From NCBI GenBank assembly GCA_947462335.1, contig OX381707.1:32043618-32107617 (forward strand): a DNA stretch of 64,000 nucleotides. Direction: 5' to 3'. Shown here piece after piece: positions 25,120-35,782 of the stretch. The DNA comes from Harmothoe impar (Eukaryota > Annelida > Polychaeta > Phyllodocida > Polynoidae). Made by a program: the position numbers and the translations under genes. A model generated the notes under the pieces. That model did no database searches. It was not told the origin of the DNA and saw nothing but the letters and a program-made list of their open reading frames with translations. Every line of letters starts with the position of its first letter. Within the stretch, counting starts at the first letter, position 1.

Positions 25120-26063
25120 GTATATGTAACACCAAAGTCCTCAAGTATGTATTCCTTGAAATAGCTATGGGGTCAAAATGGCAGAATGACCATTTTCAGT
25201 GGTAAGGGATTGGCATTCTCCCCTGTGAAGATATTGATGCAATGTTCATATATAGATGATTGGAAAATATCTCTTTTCAAATACAGGTTGTCATTAAAAT
25301 AGGTATGATATTACTCTGAAATTGGCCCATTGGTTATTGAAATTGAAAGATGCTAAATGGCTTAAACTTTTAGTTTTTTGAAAATTCATAAAAAATTTAC
25401 TACTGAACAGATCTCAACATAGTCACAATCATTTTTTCAGCATTCTTTATCAGCTTTCTAACCAGTATAACAATTTCGTTCAAGGAAGGTTTCTTCAAAC
25501 CTTCTGTGGTACCTATTCAAAAGGGGACATGCCCCGATAGCTGTTTTCCCCTCACCACATAGATGCGGTCATTATTTCATAGATGCGATCATCCATAGAT
25601 GCAGTATGAAGCATATCAAGAATGGGGAATATATTTGATTGTGCTCAGTAAGATTTCTGAAGTTGAACTTAAATATTGAATATGAATTAAATACACATTA
25701 CATGGCACAGCAGAAATGATGATTGGATACCAGATATATTGGATAAATCACAACCAATCAAATGATTCAACAGCTAGTAAACATTAGTAAAGAAGCTAGT
25801 TAAGGTTTTGTATCACAAGGTAGAGGATCAATCACCAAAGCAAGCATTTCATACACAACTGATGCTTGAGTTTGTAAATTGTATGCTATATCTTTCTGTT
25901 CTCACATAACAGTTTTTTATGTGATTTTTTTTTTGTGTGTGTGTGTTCTTGACCTTAAGGAGGCCATAAGTCTGAATAAGTCTGATTAGATATACAAAAA
26001 TTGTTTTTCTCCTGAAATTTTTCCTTCTCCATTAAAAGTAAGCAAAAACGTTGATGCACTGCT
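25120..26063. other. no gene seen
   Basis: AT-rich sequence between the candidate exon and the 3' end of the transporter gene. No further exon was recognised. Confidence 0.3.
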
Positions 26064-26069
26064 TTTATT
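26064..26069 (-). terminator. AATAAA poly(A) signal of the transporter gene
   Basis: A canonical AATAAA on the minus strand lies about 85 bases beyond the stop codon at 26154-26156. It fits cleavage and polyadenylation of the DMT transporter transcript. Confidence 0.5.
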
Positions 26070-26153
26070 AGATAGTATAGTTGTTTAAGCTGAACAGGCC
26101 TGAAAATCTCCATGCCTGCACAAGCCAGGAGACTGACTTATATCTTTGTGTTC

Positions 26154-27164
26154 TTACTTAAGATCCTCGTGGGGCACTCCAGTAGATTGTAGCTCATTTG
26201 CAACAATTGAGAAAACTATTATAATGCTTCCAGCGACTTCTACGACATTCATCCTGCCTCCAAGATGGGCGCTAAGGAAGGTGTACTGAGGTATGAGGTT
26301 AAAGATGGCACCGAGGGTTTGTATGATGCCCACCTGCCCTGCACTGATAAACATTAATGCCATGTTTTCTGCCACCAACCCTGCACCAGATGTTACCATG
26401 TGTACAAACACAAGAAACAGGGTGTAGGAATCAGTAATCCAAGTTGGCTCTTCAGTGTAGAGTGACAAAATGCCACAGATTGGGATGTTCAGCATTGAAA
26501 CAATAAACAATTTAAGACTTGGGTTCAATTTCCTAGCAATAATGCCAGAAGTAACCAAGCAAACAGCATTAGCTATTCCAGCTACTACAAGGGAAAAATA
26601 TCCAAGAATTGGCATCCAAATACTGTAGTCTGATAAGTGGTCATGTGAGGGACTAGAATCTATGGTTGTGTTGACAAACCCAGGTATAAAGCCATCAATC
26701 GGTGCTTCCCATGGCTGTACCAACAATGTTGTTCCCAGTGTACATCCACCAATGCTCAACAGTGTTAAAATGGAAATTGCTTCCCTGAAAATCACTCCAC
26801 ATATTACAGCAATTGCAATATTTGTAAAAACCAGTGGAACACAAGCAGTATGTGTCACTGGTAGAACTGCGGCCGCGGCAAATAGTGGAGTTATATAGAA
26901 CAGGGAACTGACAGCTGTCACTAGAATATAACCCAATACTTCCTTGGGAACCTTAAAGTCTACCTTCAATATCAATACGAGAATAAATGCAAAAGCTACT
27001 GATCCAAAGTATCTGGCAGCACAAAGTTGGAAGTCTGGGACCCGTCTCTCCAGCAGCTGTACAGAGACTGCAGATGCTGTCCAGCAGAGAATAAACACGA
27101 GCATCAGGCCGTAGCCAACCAGAGTCCGCTTAGAGAAGGTCATTCTATGGAAGGATTTTCCATT
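26154..27164 (-). CDS. EamA/DMT-superfamily (SLC35-like) transporter, main exon
   Basis: This encodes a multi-pass membrane transporter of the drug/metabolite transporter superfamily. About ten hydrophobic segments are visible in two five-helix halves, the EamA repeat layout, split by a hydrophilic loop with an N-glycosylation sequon (NTT) in the middle of the protein. The exon starts at 27164, where tttgcttttcag forms a good acceptor, so an upstream exon probably exists. If translation starts in this exon, the first ATG is at 27143 (MTFSKRTLVGYG) and gives 329 residues, a usual length. Substrate is unknown; SLC35G-like or another DMT subgroup is possible. The frame is intact and flanked by non-coding DNA. 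It is the only clear host gene in the window. Confidence 0.85.
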   Translation of the reverse strand, partial: NGKSFHRMTFSKRTLVGYGLMLVFILCWTASAVSVQLLERRVPDFQLCAARYFGSVAFAFILVLILKVDFKVPKEVLGYILVTAVSSLFYITPLFAAAAVLPVTHTACVPLVFTNIAIAVICGVIFREAISILTLLSIGGCTLGTTLLVQPWEAPIDGFIPGFVNTTIDSSPSHDHLSDYSIWMPILGYFSLVVAGIANAVCLVTSGIIARKLNPSLKLFIVSMLNIPICGILSLYTEEPTWITDSYTLFLVFVHMVTSGAGLVAENMALMFISAGQVGIIQTLGAIFNLIPQYTFLSAHLGGRMNVVEVAGSIIIVFSIVANELQSTGVPHEDLK

Positions 27165-27700
27165 CTGAAAAGCAAACAGAGGTATGATATATTGGTTATG
27201 TGTCAAGGCAGGAGTATGCTCTACACAGATACTGTGTTTCTAACAAAATTCAGCAATGATAAGGAGACATAATTCAAAGTAAGTTTGACATGTTATATAG
27301 CTAAATTCTCAAATACTGAACTTTAGAGAGTTGTCATTTGATGACTTTGCTTTGATGTTTACATCCTTTCAAATCTGTGATTTCTATGGATACATCTCAT
27401 GGGTTTAATGATAAGACCTTCCAATATATATATATTGTAATATGTTCAGGCCCAAGAATTGCACTAAATGAAACTATGTCACTTTCTGGCCCCTCATGTT
27501 GGACTGTGGGACACATGGGACCAGAAACGGCTACATACCACCTGAAAGGGCACACTCCCCCATACAACCTGATACAAAATTGTAGGGGCCCTCAGACATC
27601 ATCTATGCAAATAACATTAACTGAAAATAGCAGATTTTGGTTATATACATTAAATACTGGCCACAAGAACCACTTTAGAGAGCTGTCAAGAGAATTGCAG
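27165..27700. other. probable 5' intron of the transporter gene
   Basis: Sequence directly upstream (minus strand) of the acceptor at 27164-27166. No upstream exon could be recognised. The open frames on both strands here carry no domain. Confidence 0.35.
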
Positions 27701-27880
27701 GTGTCGGTTTCCCCGTACCCAGGTGGAAAGCCCAAAGGGGTGAAACACCTGGGTAATCCTCCCCCGCTGTACCATACAGATCCAGTAATGTGAGACACCG
27801 TCTATATGATAGGACAAGGGCATGTAGCTCAGTGGTAGAGCAATAGCTTGGCAAGCCGTGTTCCTCACACTGGCGGGGAC
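27701..27880 (+). repeat. repeat with tRNA-Ala-like core, copy 1 (deleted)
   Basis: It is collinear with 28323-28550 (shared gatccagtaatgtgagacac-type and ggggtgaaacacctgggtaa tracts). The tRNA-like part begins at 27818 (gggcatgtagctcagtggta) but jumps from the anticodon loop straight to ccgtgttcctcaca. That string lies beyond the tRNA 3' end in copy 2. About 60 bases, including the whole B box, are therefore missing here. Confidence 0.7.
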
Positions 27881-28322
27881 ACTGAGCGCACTCAGTGAAA
27901 ATGTTGAGAAGTCGGCAGGAAGCGTTCCAACTTGCTAAGGTTCAGTGACCTTGGAAACAGGGTCAGCCCCCAGAGTTCCTAGGAATGGGATCGTTCAAAG
28001 TCTGGGAGCAACCGAGTCCTGGTAAGGGTAGTTGGATACGCAGTTAGAGACTTGGTTCCAACAATGATTGGCTGAATCGGTATGGTGTGGAAAGCTGGGA
28101 AGCCAGGGTATCTCAACAACTGCCTGATAAAGCCCCATTGGGACCTTTGGTCTTCATTGGGTGGGAATGCCTGTTGCTAGGTGCCTCTATATTCCGGGGG
28201 CTGGGACTCTCTGTAACTGCTTGATGAAGCCCCTTCTCAGAGGAAGAGAAAGCCCAGGGTTGGTAACCCCCCCGGAAAATCCGAATCTAGAGGACATGAT
28301 GGAAGCTGGTGGAGGCAGTGTA
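27881..28322. repeat. spacer between tRNA-Ala-like repeats
   Basis: GC-richer sequence with a weak internal duplication: caactgcctgataaagcccc at about 28119 resembles taactgcttgatgaagcccc at about 28215. No gene recognised. Confidence 0.4.
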
Positions 28323-28550
28323 GGGGTCGGATTCCCCGTACCCTGGTGAATAGCCAGAAGGGGTGAAAACACCTGGGCAATCCTCCCCCCCTGTACCATA
28401 CCGATCCAGTAATGTGAGACATGGTCTATCTGCTAGGACAAGGGGATGTAGCTCAGTGGTAGAGCAATTGCTCGGCAAACGGAAGGCCCCGGGTTCAAGT
28501 CCCGGTGTCTCCGAAAACTTCATTTTTGGAGAAACCGTGTCCCTCACAGA
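28323..28550 (+). repeat. repeat with tRNA-Ala-like core, copy 2
   Basis: A full copy of the repeat at 27701-27880, with the tRNA-like sequence at 28442-28512 and a shared tail (ccgtgtccctcaca). Two copies about 620 bases apart with a Pol III-type core suggest a tRNA-derived SINE or a local duplication of a tRNA locus. Confidence 0.7.
28442..28512 (+). tRNA. tRNA-Ala(GGC)-like, probably pseudogene
   Basis: A 71-base cloverleaf can be drawn. The acceptor stem ggggatg/tgtctcc pairs throughout with wobbles. The D arm gctc..gagc is perfect, and the T arm ccggg-ttcaagt-cccgg is perfect. The anticodon stem is poor (two mismatches, two wobbles) and the residue before the anticodon is C instead of U. 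The anticodon would read GGC (Ala). The strong A and B boxes but damaged anticodon arm favour a tRNA-derived SINE head or pseudogene. No CCA or T-run terminator is seen directly after it. Confidence 0.45.
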
Positions 28551-28856
28551 TATAACTTTGATTATTAGGCTCTGTGGAATCTATGGTCTTGATGAGAATA
28601 GCTCACGGGATAATTGACCAATTCTGAAAATATTATCATATACTGACCCCTAAAGATGCCACAAAAAATTGCAGCCTTTAGGACACATGGGACCAGGTAG
28701 TGTTGTAAACCAACTAAAAGGACATATACCTACTAGCGAAACCGCAAAGAATATAAACCACTTTTGAAAAACTAAAGTTTTCTCCAAAGTAAAAATTAGA
28801 TTTTTTTGTTTGATACTTTCTTTAGTGATTCATTTTTGCTTCAACATCGGTTTTAC

Positions 28857-28985
28857 AGCTGTAAAACTGTCAAGTTGGAAAAAGGTTGCTGCCAATTTTG
28901 ATTTTTGACCTGTAAAACTGTCAAGTTTGGGATAAAAATTGCTGTTAATATGGATTTTTCACCTGCCAATCTGTCAACTTATGCA
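28857..28985. repeat. about 52-bp tandem repeat, 2.5 copies
   Basis: Units start ctgtaaaactgtcaagttgg, ctgtaaaactgtcaagtttg and ctgccaatctgtcaacttat, each followed by a similar AT-rich tail ending near gatttttgac or gatttttcac. Confidence 0.7.
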
Positions 28986-29134
28986 AACCAATTTGTGACA
29001 GGTGCCTTTTAGCATTAGCACTGCAGAATCAGGTAGGTGGTAAGACAGGGGAGAATGTGGGGAATGGGTGAATAGGGGAGTAGGAGTGTGGGTGAGTAGG
29101 GAGGTGAGGCACTGCATGGCAGGGCAGGCCAAGG

Positions 29135-29230
29135 CTCCCTCCCTCCTCCCTTCCTCCCTCCCTCCCTTCAATCTTCCCCCCTCCCTCACTGCCTCGCTGC
29201 CTCGCTGCCTCGATGCCTGCCTGCCTGCCT

Positions 29231-29263
<33 letters not shown>

Positions 29264-29334
29264 CCTGCCTCCCTCCCTCCTTCACTCCCTCCCTCCCTCC
29301 ATCCCTCCCTCCCTCCCTCCCTCCCTCCCACACC
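29135..29334. repeat. (CCTB)n pyrimidine-rich microsatellite
   Basis: Long runs of ccct, cctg and cctc tetranucleotides. Open frames on both strands over this tract (Gly/Arg/Glu-rich on minus; Pro/Leu/Ser-rich on plus) are products of the repeat. Confidence 0.9.
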
Positions 29335-29560
29335 CACTTCCCTCCTTCCTGGAACACCTCTCCCACTCTCCCTATCGTTTACTCACTTATCCTCAGCCCT
29401 CCCGTTCCCCAAGTCCTCTGCCCACATACTGCCCTGCTCACACATTCCCCTACGTACCCCTTTGCAGATTTCTCCCTCTGTCAATATAAATATGTGCAAG
29501 TCTAGCTAACTGAAGCTCTCTCTTTTTAGAAAATGCCGCTATCAACAACCTGACAACACC

Positions 29561-29759
29561 TACCGTATCCGCCCATTTTAGTGCAGGTGCTCAAATAAGT
29601 GCATGTCCCTTTTTAGCGCAGGGTAGAAGAATGTTTCAAAATGATATTAACCATTGAAAATGGATCTCACATATGCGCATGTCCTATATAAACTATATCA
29701 ATTCTAATGGGAGAATGAAATATATAAGCACAGGTGCACTAAAGCAGGCGGACATGGTA
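29561..29759. mobile_element. MITE with TACC...GGTA inverted ends
   Basis: The left end (taccgtatccgcccatttta plus gtgca) and the reverse complement of the right end (taccatgtccgcctgcttta plus gtgca) are about 35-base imperfect inverted repeats. The roughly 200-bp element has no coding capacity. Its termini resemble those of the MITE at 32436-32662. Confidence 0.65.
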
Positions 29760-29799
29760 TCCCTGATCCGGGGAATCCGCTGGCGTAGTTCATTTTCCA

Positions 29800-30335
29800 G
29801 TATACCCAATGCTTGCCTGGCATCAGGCCTATTTTGTTACTTATGCATAGCAACAGCAACAATTATGTAAATACAGGATGTTATGCATAGTATATCATAG
29901 CTTGTACTGCTCTTAGAGGTAATTATCTCATTATATATAAATCCATATTAGCCTAGAGGTTGCCTCGCAACAGATATTTTGCCAATCGTACAGATGTAAA
30001 TTACTGTAATCACAATGGTCACAATGATACAAATCATGTCTTGCACCGAGATATTATCTTACTAAAAATATACATTTGAATTAGCCCAAAGGTTACCTGG
30101 CAACAGGTAAACTTTACTAACTGTATATAGCACAGTATGGACCCAGGTTCAGTAGCAATACATAAGAATAATAATTATACATGGCATCCTGCACCATCCT
30201 AAGGTGGTGACATCATTAGCCAAGAGGCTTCTTAGCAATAGGCATATTTTGCTAAGTATGTGTAGCAACCGTGCCAATTAACGCTATCAAGGCACCCTCT
30301 GGTGCAGGTACTTTACAACTTTTTCCTGTCACGAC
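29800..30335. repeat. degenerate about 136-bp tandem repeat, four copies
   Basis: The motif family ttagcc(c/a)a(a/g)aggt..cctggcaacagg..a recurs near 29806, 29945, 30080 and 30216, spacings of 135-139 bases. Copies share a later tract near tgcaccatc / gcaccgaga. The array is old and eroded. Confidence 0.5.
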
Positions 30336-31949
30336 AACATTTGAAAGCCCCCTCTAGTACAGCAAGACTACTTGAGTGTTTTCTTCTATGATGTTACCAT
30401 TATTATTTACCTGTATAAGGCCCAAGTGTGACTACGCATCATCCTCAATAAGTGCTGGGGGTAGAGTGGTATCTAAGGTAAAGGTGGTCTGCTCTGCAGT
30501 ATTGGAGTGCTGTCAGGTCGGTGACACTGGAGGAAGACTTAAAGATACACCGCCCCTATATATACATGCTACTGGGAGCCTAAACAAAGTATACAATGTG
30601 GTCCAGTCTTCTGTGTGTCTAGAAGAATAGGCCCACACATCTAGGCAGGTTCTGAATCCTTAGAACAAATGCCTAGTCTGCGGGAAAGTACTACAGCTCT
30701 TATACATGTTATACAGTGAGATAAGCTTATAAACATGCTCTAAAAATCTGACAGTCTCAGCATCCGGCTGTTTCCTTTTCTCCTGAAACTGAGGATGGTC
30801 GGATCATGGTCTCACTGTGTATAACAAAGCCATTTCTCAAAAAGTAGAATAGACTTCTAGTCTAATAAAAGCTTATTATATCAATTCTAAAGTTGCATTT
30901 TTCATGGGATGACCCTTTACCGTTGCCTGTACACTAATATGGTTATTGCTGGGCAAAGTCTGGCCTAGTATATGTATATTATATATATGCACGTATATAT
31001 TGATAACAAGCGCCAGGACAATGTAAGATGGCATACATATATACGTCGCACCTATTATTATCAGCAAAACATCCCTGCCGCTAGGCAACCTAAATTTCCT
31101 AGATGGTAAGGTAAAGCGAGGGACAAATTTCTCTCACCCAGCCCCCAATAAAACTCAATTTAAAAAAAATTGAGGCGAGTGAAATCTATGACAATTTTTA
31201 TTTTTTCAAAGATAAAAAAAAAAAGAAATTTCTGAAAACAAGGAGCACAAAATTTATTGACCAACTCTCTTTTTGGCCTAGGGATAGTAATCTTTTCATT
31301 AGTTCTGGTCCTTGTATGCCCAACTTCAAACAAACATCATCACCCTCAGATGGCGGACCCAGATTGTGATACACTTGGACACAAGACCATTAATCTTTTA
31401 CCTAAATACAACTTTCACCTTGAAAATCGAATCTATAATCTACTACGTTGGGTGTTTGACTGCTAAGTGTGGTTAGTACATTTAGGGAGTGTTCCTTACC
31501 AAAGAGATTACCCAAGAGATACTTCCCTGCAGGGTTATCACCAGGGCGCGAGTAATCCGAGCCCCTACACATGTATACATTATTCTAATCATAATCAATA
31601 AAATGCTCATTTTTACACCTCTCAAAAAAATAACTGGGTTCTCATTGATCACCGCTTATGCTACAAATGTCAGATTAAAGCTCACATGTCCCTTATGTCA
31701 GATTAAAGCTCACACCATCAGTAATAATTTCAACTAGGAGGAACTTGCATTATAATAACTTTTGCCAATCAATAAACTCCTATCTACTAAACAACCTACA
31801 ATGTGCCCTTATGCTGCTGGAGCAAACAACCTCCCTTCAGACTCTGCCATCTAAAGTACTCATCCTGCTCAGTACACATGCCAATTGTTCTTCATACAAT
31901 GACCATTTGTTCTTTTTACAATGACCCCACATTATGCTGTAATAGCTTC
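30336..31949. other. no gene seen
   Basis: Several 60-84 codon open frames without domains. A short tandem (gtcagattaaagctcaca, twice) lies at about 31670-31712. No gene supported. Confidence 0.3.
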
Positions 31950-32435
31950 TAGACTGGTGACAAAATGAGAAATTCTCCCACCAAGGGGCATTTTAAAGTA
32001 CAAACAGGCAAGGTCACTTTTTAGGGTAATTTGGGTGTGCTGAATCCGAATATCACACTTGCCAAGCTCAAAAATGGCTCCTTCTATATGAAAACTACAA
32101 AAACAAAATGGCTGCCATTGATTTTTGAGAAAACCTATGAAACCTATGTTATTCATCATTCCTAGTCATGTAATACATCAAAATGAAGGGATTTTAGACA
32201 CCAGACTGTCTGAAACACCTGCCAAGCTGGAACATCATTTCCTGAGACTCTCAAAGCCAAAAATTCAAAATGGCTGCCATCATTTTTTGAGAAAACCCCC
32301 AAAAATGCATTATTCATCACTCCTTGTCATGTTGTACCTCAAATGAAAGGGATTTGCAAGCCTAGTCCACTCTAGGCCATTGTCAAGATAAACAGGGTTT
32401 TTGCAACATGAAAGCCCTCCCAAAAAAATGGCCAC

Positions 32436-32662
32436 TACCGTAAAACCTCGCGTATAAGCCACGGCTAGTATGCGAGTCAGATCGGGGGTGCAGCTTATAG
32501 CATCGGCCCAGGTTCAGGGTGCGGCTTATACGCGGGTTTTTGCTACTATGGCACAGTACTAAAAGGCACCATAATCAGATCCCTGGTGTGGCTTATAGGA
32601 TCGGCCCAAAGTCGGGGTGCGGCTTATACGCAAGTTAGGCTTATATACGAGGTTTTACGGTA
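32436..32662. mobile_element. MITE nested in the foldback's left arm
   Basis: It starts taccgtaaaacctcgcgtat and ends with the complement (atacgaggttttacggta), about 25-base near-perfect inverted repeats. The inside has repeated gcttata(c/g) motifs (gtgcggcttatacgc twice, plus variants). No counterpart exists at the matching place in the right arm, so it inserted after the arms formed. A TA duplication is possible at the ends. Confidence 0.8.
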
Positions 32663-33122
32663 GTAATTTTTGGGCACAGTTCATTTCAGTCCATTTCCAA
32701 GGAGGAAGGGCGTGTTTTTTTAAGGGGCATGTCCCATCATGATGCCACTAAATACTATGTAGAAGGGTAGTTTCTTTCTGCTCTGGGCCAACTGTGCATA
32801 CAGCCCAAAAGGCCTATGGGACCACACAAGTGTGACTATTTAGGGATAAGTAGTGACTGTCCTCACTCAAAAATGTCCTTGCTGATAGGGAGCCCTCCTC
32901 GGAATCAAGTCCCTAGAACATCTGGACCCAGTGGCAGGTCCTCAGGATTCAATTCCAAGTCCTAGGAGCCAGATAGATATCTATGAGTGTTATCTTGAGG
33001 ACGTTAAGGGGATCTGAACTCTAGTCCTGGGGTTCTGATATTGTGTATTAGGGATCTCCATTTCAAAGGTGACCTCCTCCAGCAACACTAACTTTTCTTT
33101 GAGGGTTTCTCATCCTCTATAC

Positions 33123-33581
33123 TGTGGCGGTGAAGGGCACGGTTAGCTCCGCCGTGCAAGTTTGGAACTTGCGGGGTAGCAGTTCCACGCAGGGCCGCTA
33201 GGGGGGGGGGGGTGCTGCCTATATAAGGCAGTGCTCTGCCCCGCAGTGGCCAGTGTTCCCCACTCCTTAGTCTAGAGCAGACGTGCCTCTGGACTGGAAC
33301 ACTCCTAGCCAGTTATCCTCATGACTGCTAGTTACTATTAGTCTTAGTATACTGTTATCACTGTAACAGTATCAGTTCAGCAAGTTATCACCAGTTATCT
33401 TTATAACTGTGAGTTATATGAGTAAAGCCTCATGCTATAATGCCTCATGCACCTTCTGACTGTATGAGTCATAAGTCACCTTGAATAGAACATCATATCT
33501 TTCAAACATAAATCTCCTGTGTTGTCCTGCCTCCTAGACTCTTAGGAATCTCCCTTCCCTTAGTTCCATATCCCCGTTACA
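33123..33581 (+). mobile_element. solo LTR of an LTR retrotransposon
   Basis: A 459-bp sequence begins TGTGGCGG and ends CCCGTTACA, and is flanked on both sides by ATAC (33119-33122 and 33582-33585), a 4-bp target-site duplication. It has a TATA box (33219-33228), a possible poly(A) signal region (gagtaaagcc near 33420) and a 12-G run near 33201-33212. The matching right arm of the host foldback lacks it, which gives an empty site. No internal retroelement DNA remains, so it is a solo LTR formed by LTR-LTR recombination. Gypsy-type is likely but not proven. Confidence 0.8.
33219..33228 (+). promoter_or_regulatory. TATA box of the solo LTR
   Basis: The motif ctatataagg sits in a GC-rich context and is followed about 25 bases later by a pyrimidine/purine boundary suited to a start site. 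It supports plus-strand orientation of the LTR. Confidence 0.5.
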
Positions 33582-34501
33582 ATACAGATCATCAATCCTT
33601 TCCTTAACCCACCCCTCTTCTTATCCAGGGTTTTAACCCATCTCACTATGCATCCACTCCTCTTCCAAAGGCTCCCAGCCCTCCTCCCTGGACTCTTAGG
33701 TTTTCAATCTCTCCTGCCTTGGCTCTAAACACTCCTCCCAGGGCTCCTGCCCCTCTTCCTGGGCCGCCCTAATTTTCCGGGGCTTCCACCCAACCTTTTT
33801 GGTCTTCCAGAGGGACAGCCCTCCATTCCCATTACATTTCCTCTTCCCTTCCCCAAGCCACTGCCTTGTATCTCAATGCTTCCTTGGACAATGTTCTCAT
33901 GCTGCTCTTTCCCTCCCACTGCTCTATTCCTATCCTTTCTTATTCTCCTGCCTCCTCCCAACACTTTCCCTCCCTTCTCTTTACCTCACCCTTTCCCACC
34001 TAACTCCCATTGACTTCCCCTCTTTATGTCCAAGCCCTGGGAGGAGGAATGGGGGAGGAGCATTGGAATCCCTGAGAAGGGCTTGGGTCCACAGGAGGAG
34101 GAGTAGGAGCCCTAGGAGGAGGGTCGGAGTCACAGTGTGGGGGTACCGGAAGAGGGGAGGGATAGGGAAAGTTTTGGTGACACAAGAGTAGAGATAGATG
34201 CTCTAGATGAGGAATAAGGAAGGCTCAATGAGAGGTCAGGGTTGCTGGAGGAGGTCTCTTGTGAAATAAATATGAAATCCTTAGTACTTGGTATCACTTT
34301 CCAATGACTACAGCTCCCATTCCCTTGACTTTCTCACAATTACATGAAAATCTTTTCCTGAAGTTAGATGGTAATGTAGGGTCCTATAGCATGTAGAAGT
34401 CACAAGTCCCTGTAAGTTCCAAACAGGATACCATGTCTTAGTTACAGCTCCTGAGGCATAGATATCTTGGACCAAGAACTTCCAAGCCAATATTGCTTAG
34501 T

Positions 34502-34787
34502 TGGACCCATGTGTTTTTACTTGGGCAAGCTGGTTTGGCCACGCTGGGTTTTGGTCCTTTTTGTCCAGGTGGGAGCGCAGATGGGCTAGCCCTGATTCAA
34601 AGTGCCCAGCTCAAGCCCAGATTTATCGCACTTTAGCACACACTATTGGTATCTACAATGTTTTTTATGATTTTTTTTCCTTGGCTGGCCCAACTGGGCT
34701 CCCACTTTTAGCCCTGGACAAAAAGGACCATAACCCAGATATGGGCTAACCCATCTGTCCCAAGTAAGACACAAATAGGTCCCAGGG
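34502..34787. mobile_element. nested inverted-repeat element in the right arm
   Basis: The left side (ggacccatgtgtttttactt ... ctgggttttggtcctttttg) and the reverse complement of the right side (gggacctatttgtgtcttac ... ctgggttatggtcctttttg) form imperfect arms of roughly 100 bases. The centre is AT-rich. The left arm of the big foldback has no counterpart, so this is a later MITE-like insertion or a secondary inverted duplication. Confidence 0.6.
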
Positions 34788-35782
34788 ACCAATGCTGACT
34801 GGGCTGGATCCTGAGGATTTGCCATCAGGTTCTAAAGATTTGAATGGGAGGTGGACCCCCAATCAGAATGGAAATATGTGGTGGGAACAATAATTTTCTA
34901 TAAATAGTCACACTAGTGCTTGTTCATAGGCTTTTTGGGCTACTTGCATGGCTGGCCCACAGCTGGTAAAGTGTCTACCCCTGTATATGATATGTATTGG
35001 GAATACTCTTGAAAGGATGTGTCCTTAACTGGCCAAGATGAGTAACGAGACTCTGTTTTCAGCAAAAAGGCCAGCACGTTTTTATGCATAAAAGGGTGCA
35101 TGCAAACAATTTTTGAGCCATCTAGAGAAGGGGGCAGGGTAATAGCTTTACACCTCCTGCAAGGGTGTTAAAGATTTCCAATAACTTATTACAATACTGA
35201 CAAAATATCCCCTCTTTGGGGCTTTCCCATTTCACAAAAATAGCTCTTCCCCCTTGGAAAATTGCTAGTGGCCATTTTGATTTTGGCGGGATGGGTTACA
35301 TGCTGGGGTTACATGTTACAAAAGTCCCTGTTTATCTTGACAATGGTCTAGAGTGGACTAGGCTTGCAAATCCCTTTCATTTGAGGTACAACATGACAAG
35401 GAGTGATGAATAATGCATTTTTGGGGGTTTTCTCAAAAAACGATGGCAGCCATTTTGAATTTTTGGCTTTGAGAGTCTCAGGAAATGATGTTCCAGCTTG
35501 GCAGGTGTTTCAGACAGTCTGGTGTCTAAAATCCCTTCATTTTGATGTATTACATGACTAGGAATGATGAATAACATAGGTTTCATAGGTTTTCTCAAAA
35601 ATCAATGGCAGCCATTTTGTTTGTGTAGTTTTCACATAAAAGGAGCCTTTTTTGAGCTTGGCAAGTGTGATATTCGGATTCAGCACACCCAAATCACCCT
35701 AAAAAGTGACCTTGCCTGTTTGTACTTTGAAATGCCCCTTGGAGGGATTAAAATGATAATTATGAAAATTTTGTCCAGTCTA

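Larger units (their letters stand above)
31950..35782. mobile_element. 3.8 kb foldback element with long inverted arms
   Basis: The outer ends (tagactgg / ccagtcta) begin two arms. The outermost 470 or so bases (31974-32445 against 35275-35758) are nearly identical by eye, so mirror-image open frames appear on opposite strands. Homology continues inward more patchily: gcccaaaa(g/a)gcctatg ... gtgtgactattta (about 32808-32845 against 34895-34945), tcctcaggat (about 32940 against 34812), gacctcctccagcaac (about 33070 against 34240), and finally GGAGGAG/CTCCTCC-rich repeats near 33600-33760 and 34030-34140. No transposase is seen. Long arms built partly of simple repeats recall foldback (FB-type) elements. 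Confidence 0.75.

Noticed and set aside
28442..28512. A fully functional tRNA-Ala gene
   Set aside because: The anticodon stem has two mismatches, the base before the anticodon is C instead of U, and the sequence lies in a duplicated repeat; kept only as tRNA-like.
28974..29509. Gly/Arg/Glu-rich ORFs on minus and Pro/Leu-rich ORFs on plus
   Set aside because: Products of the CCTN tetranucleotide tract.
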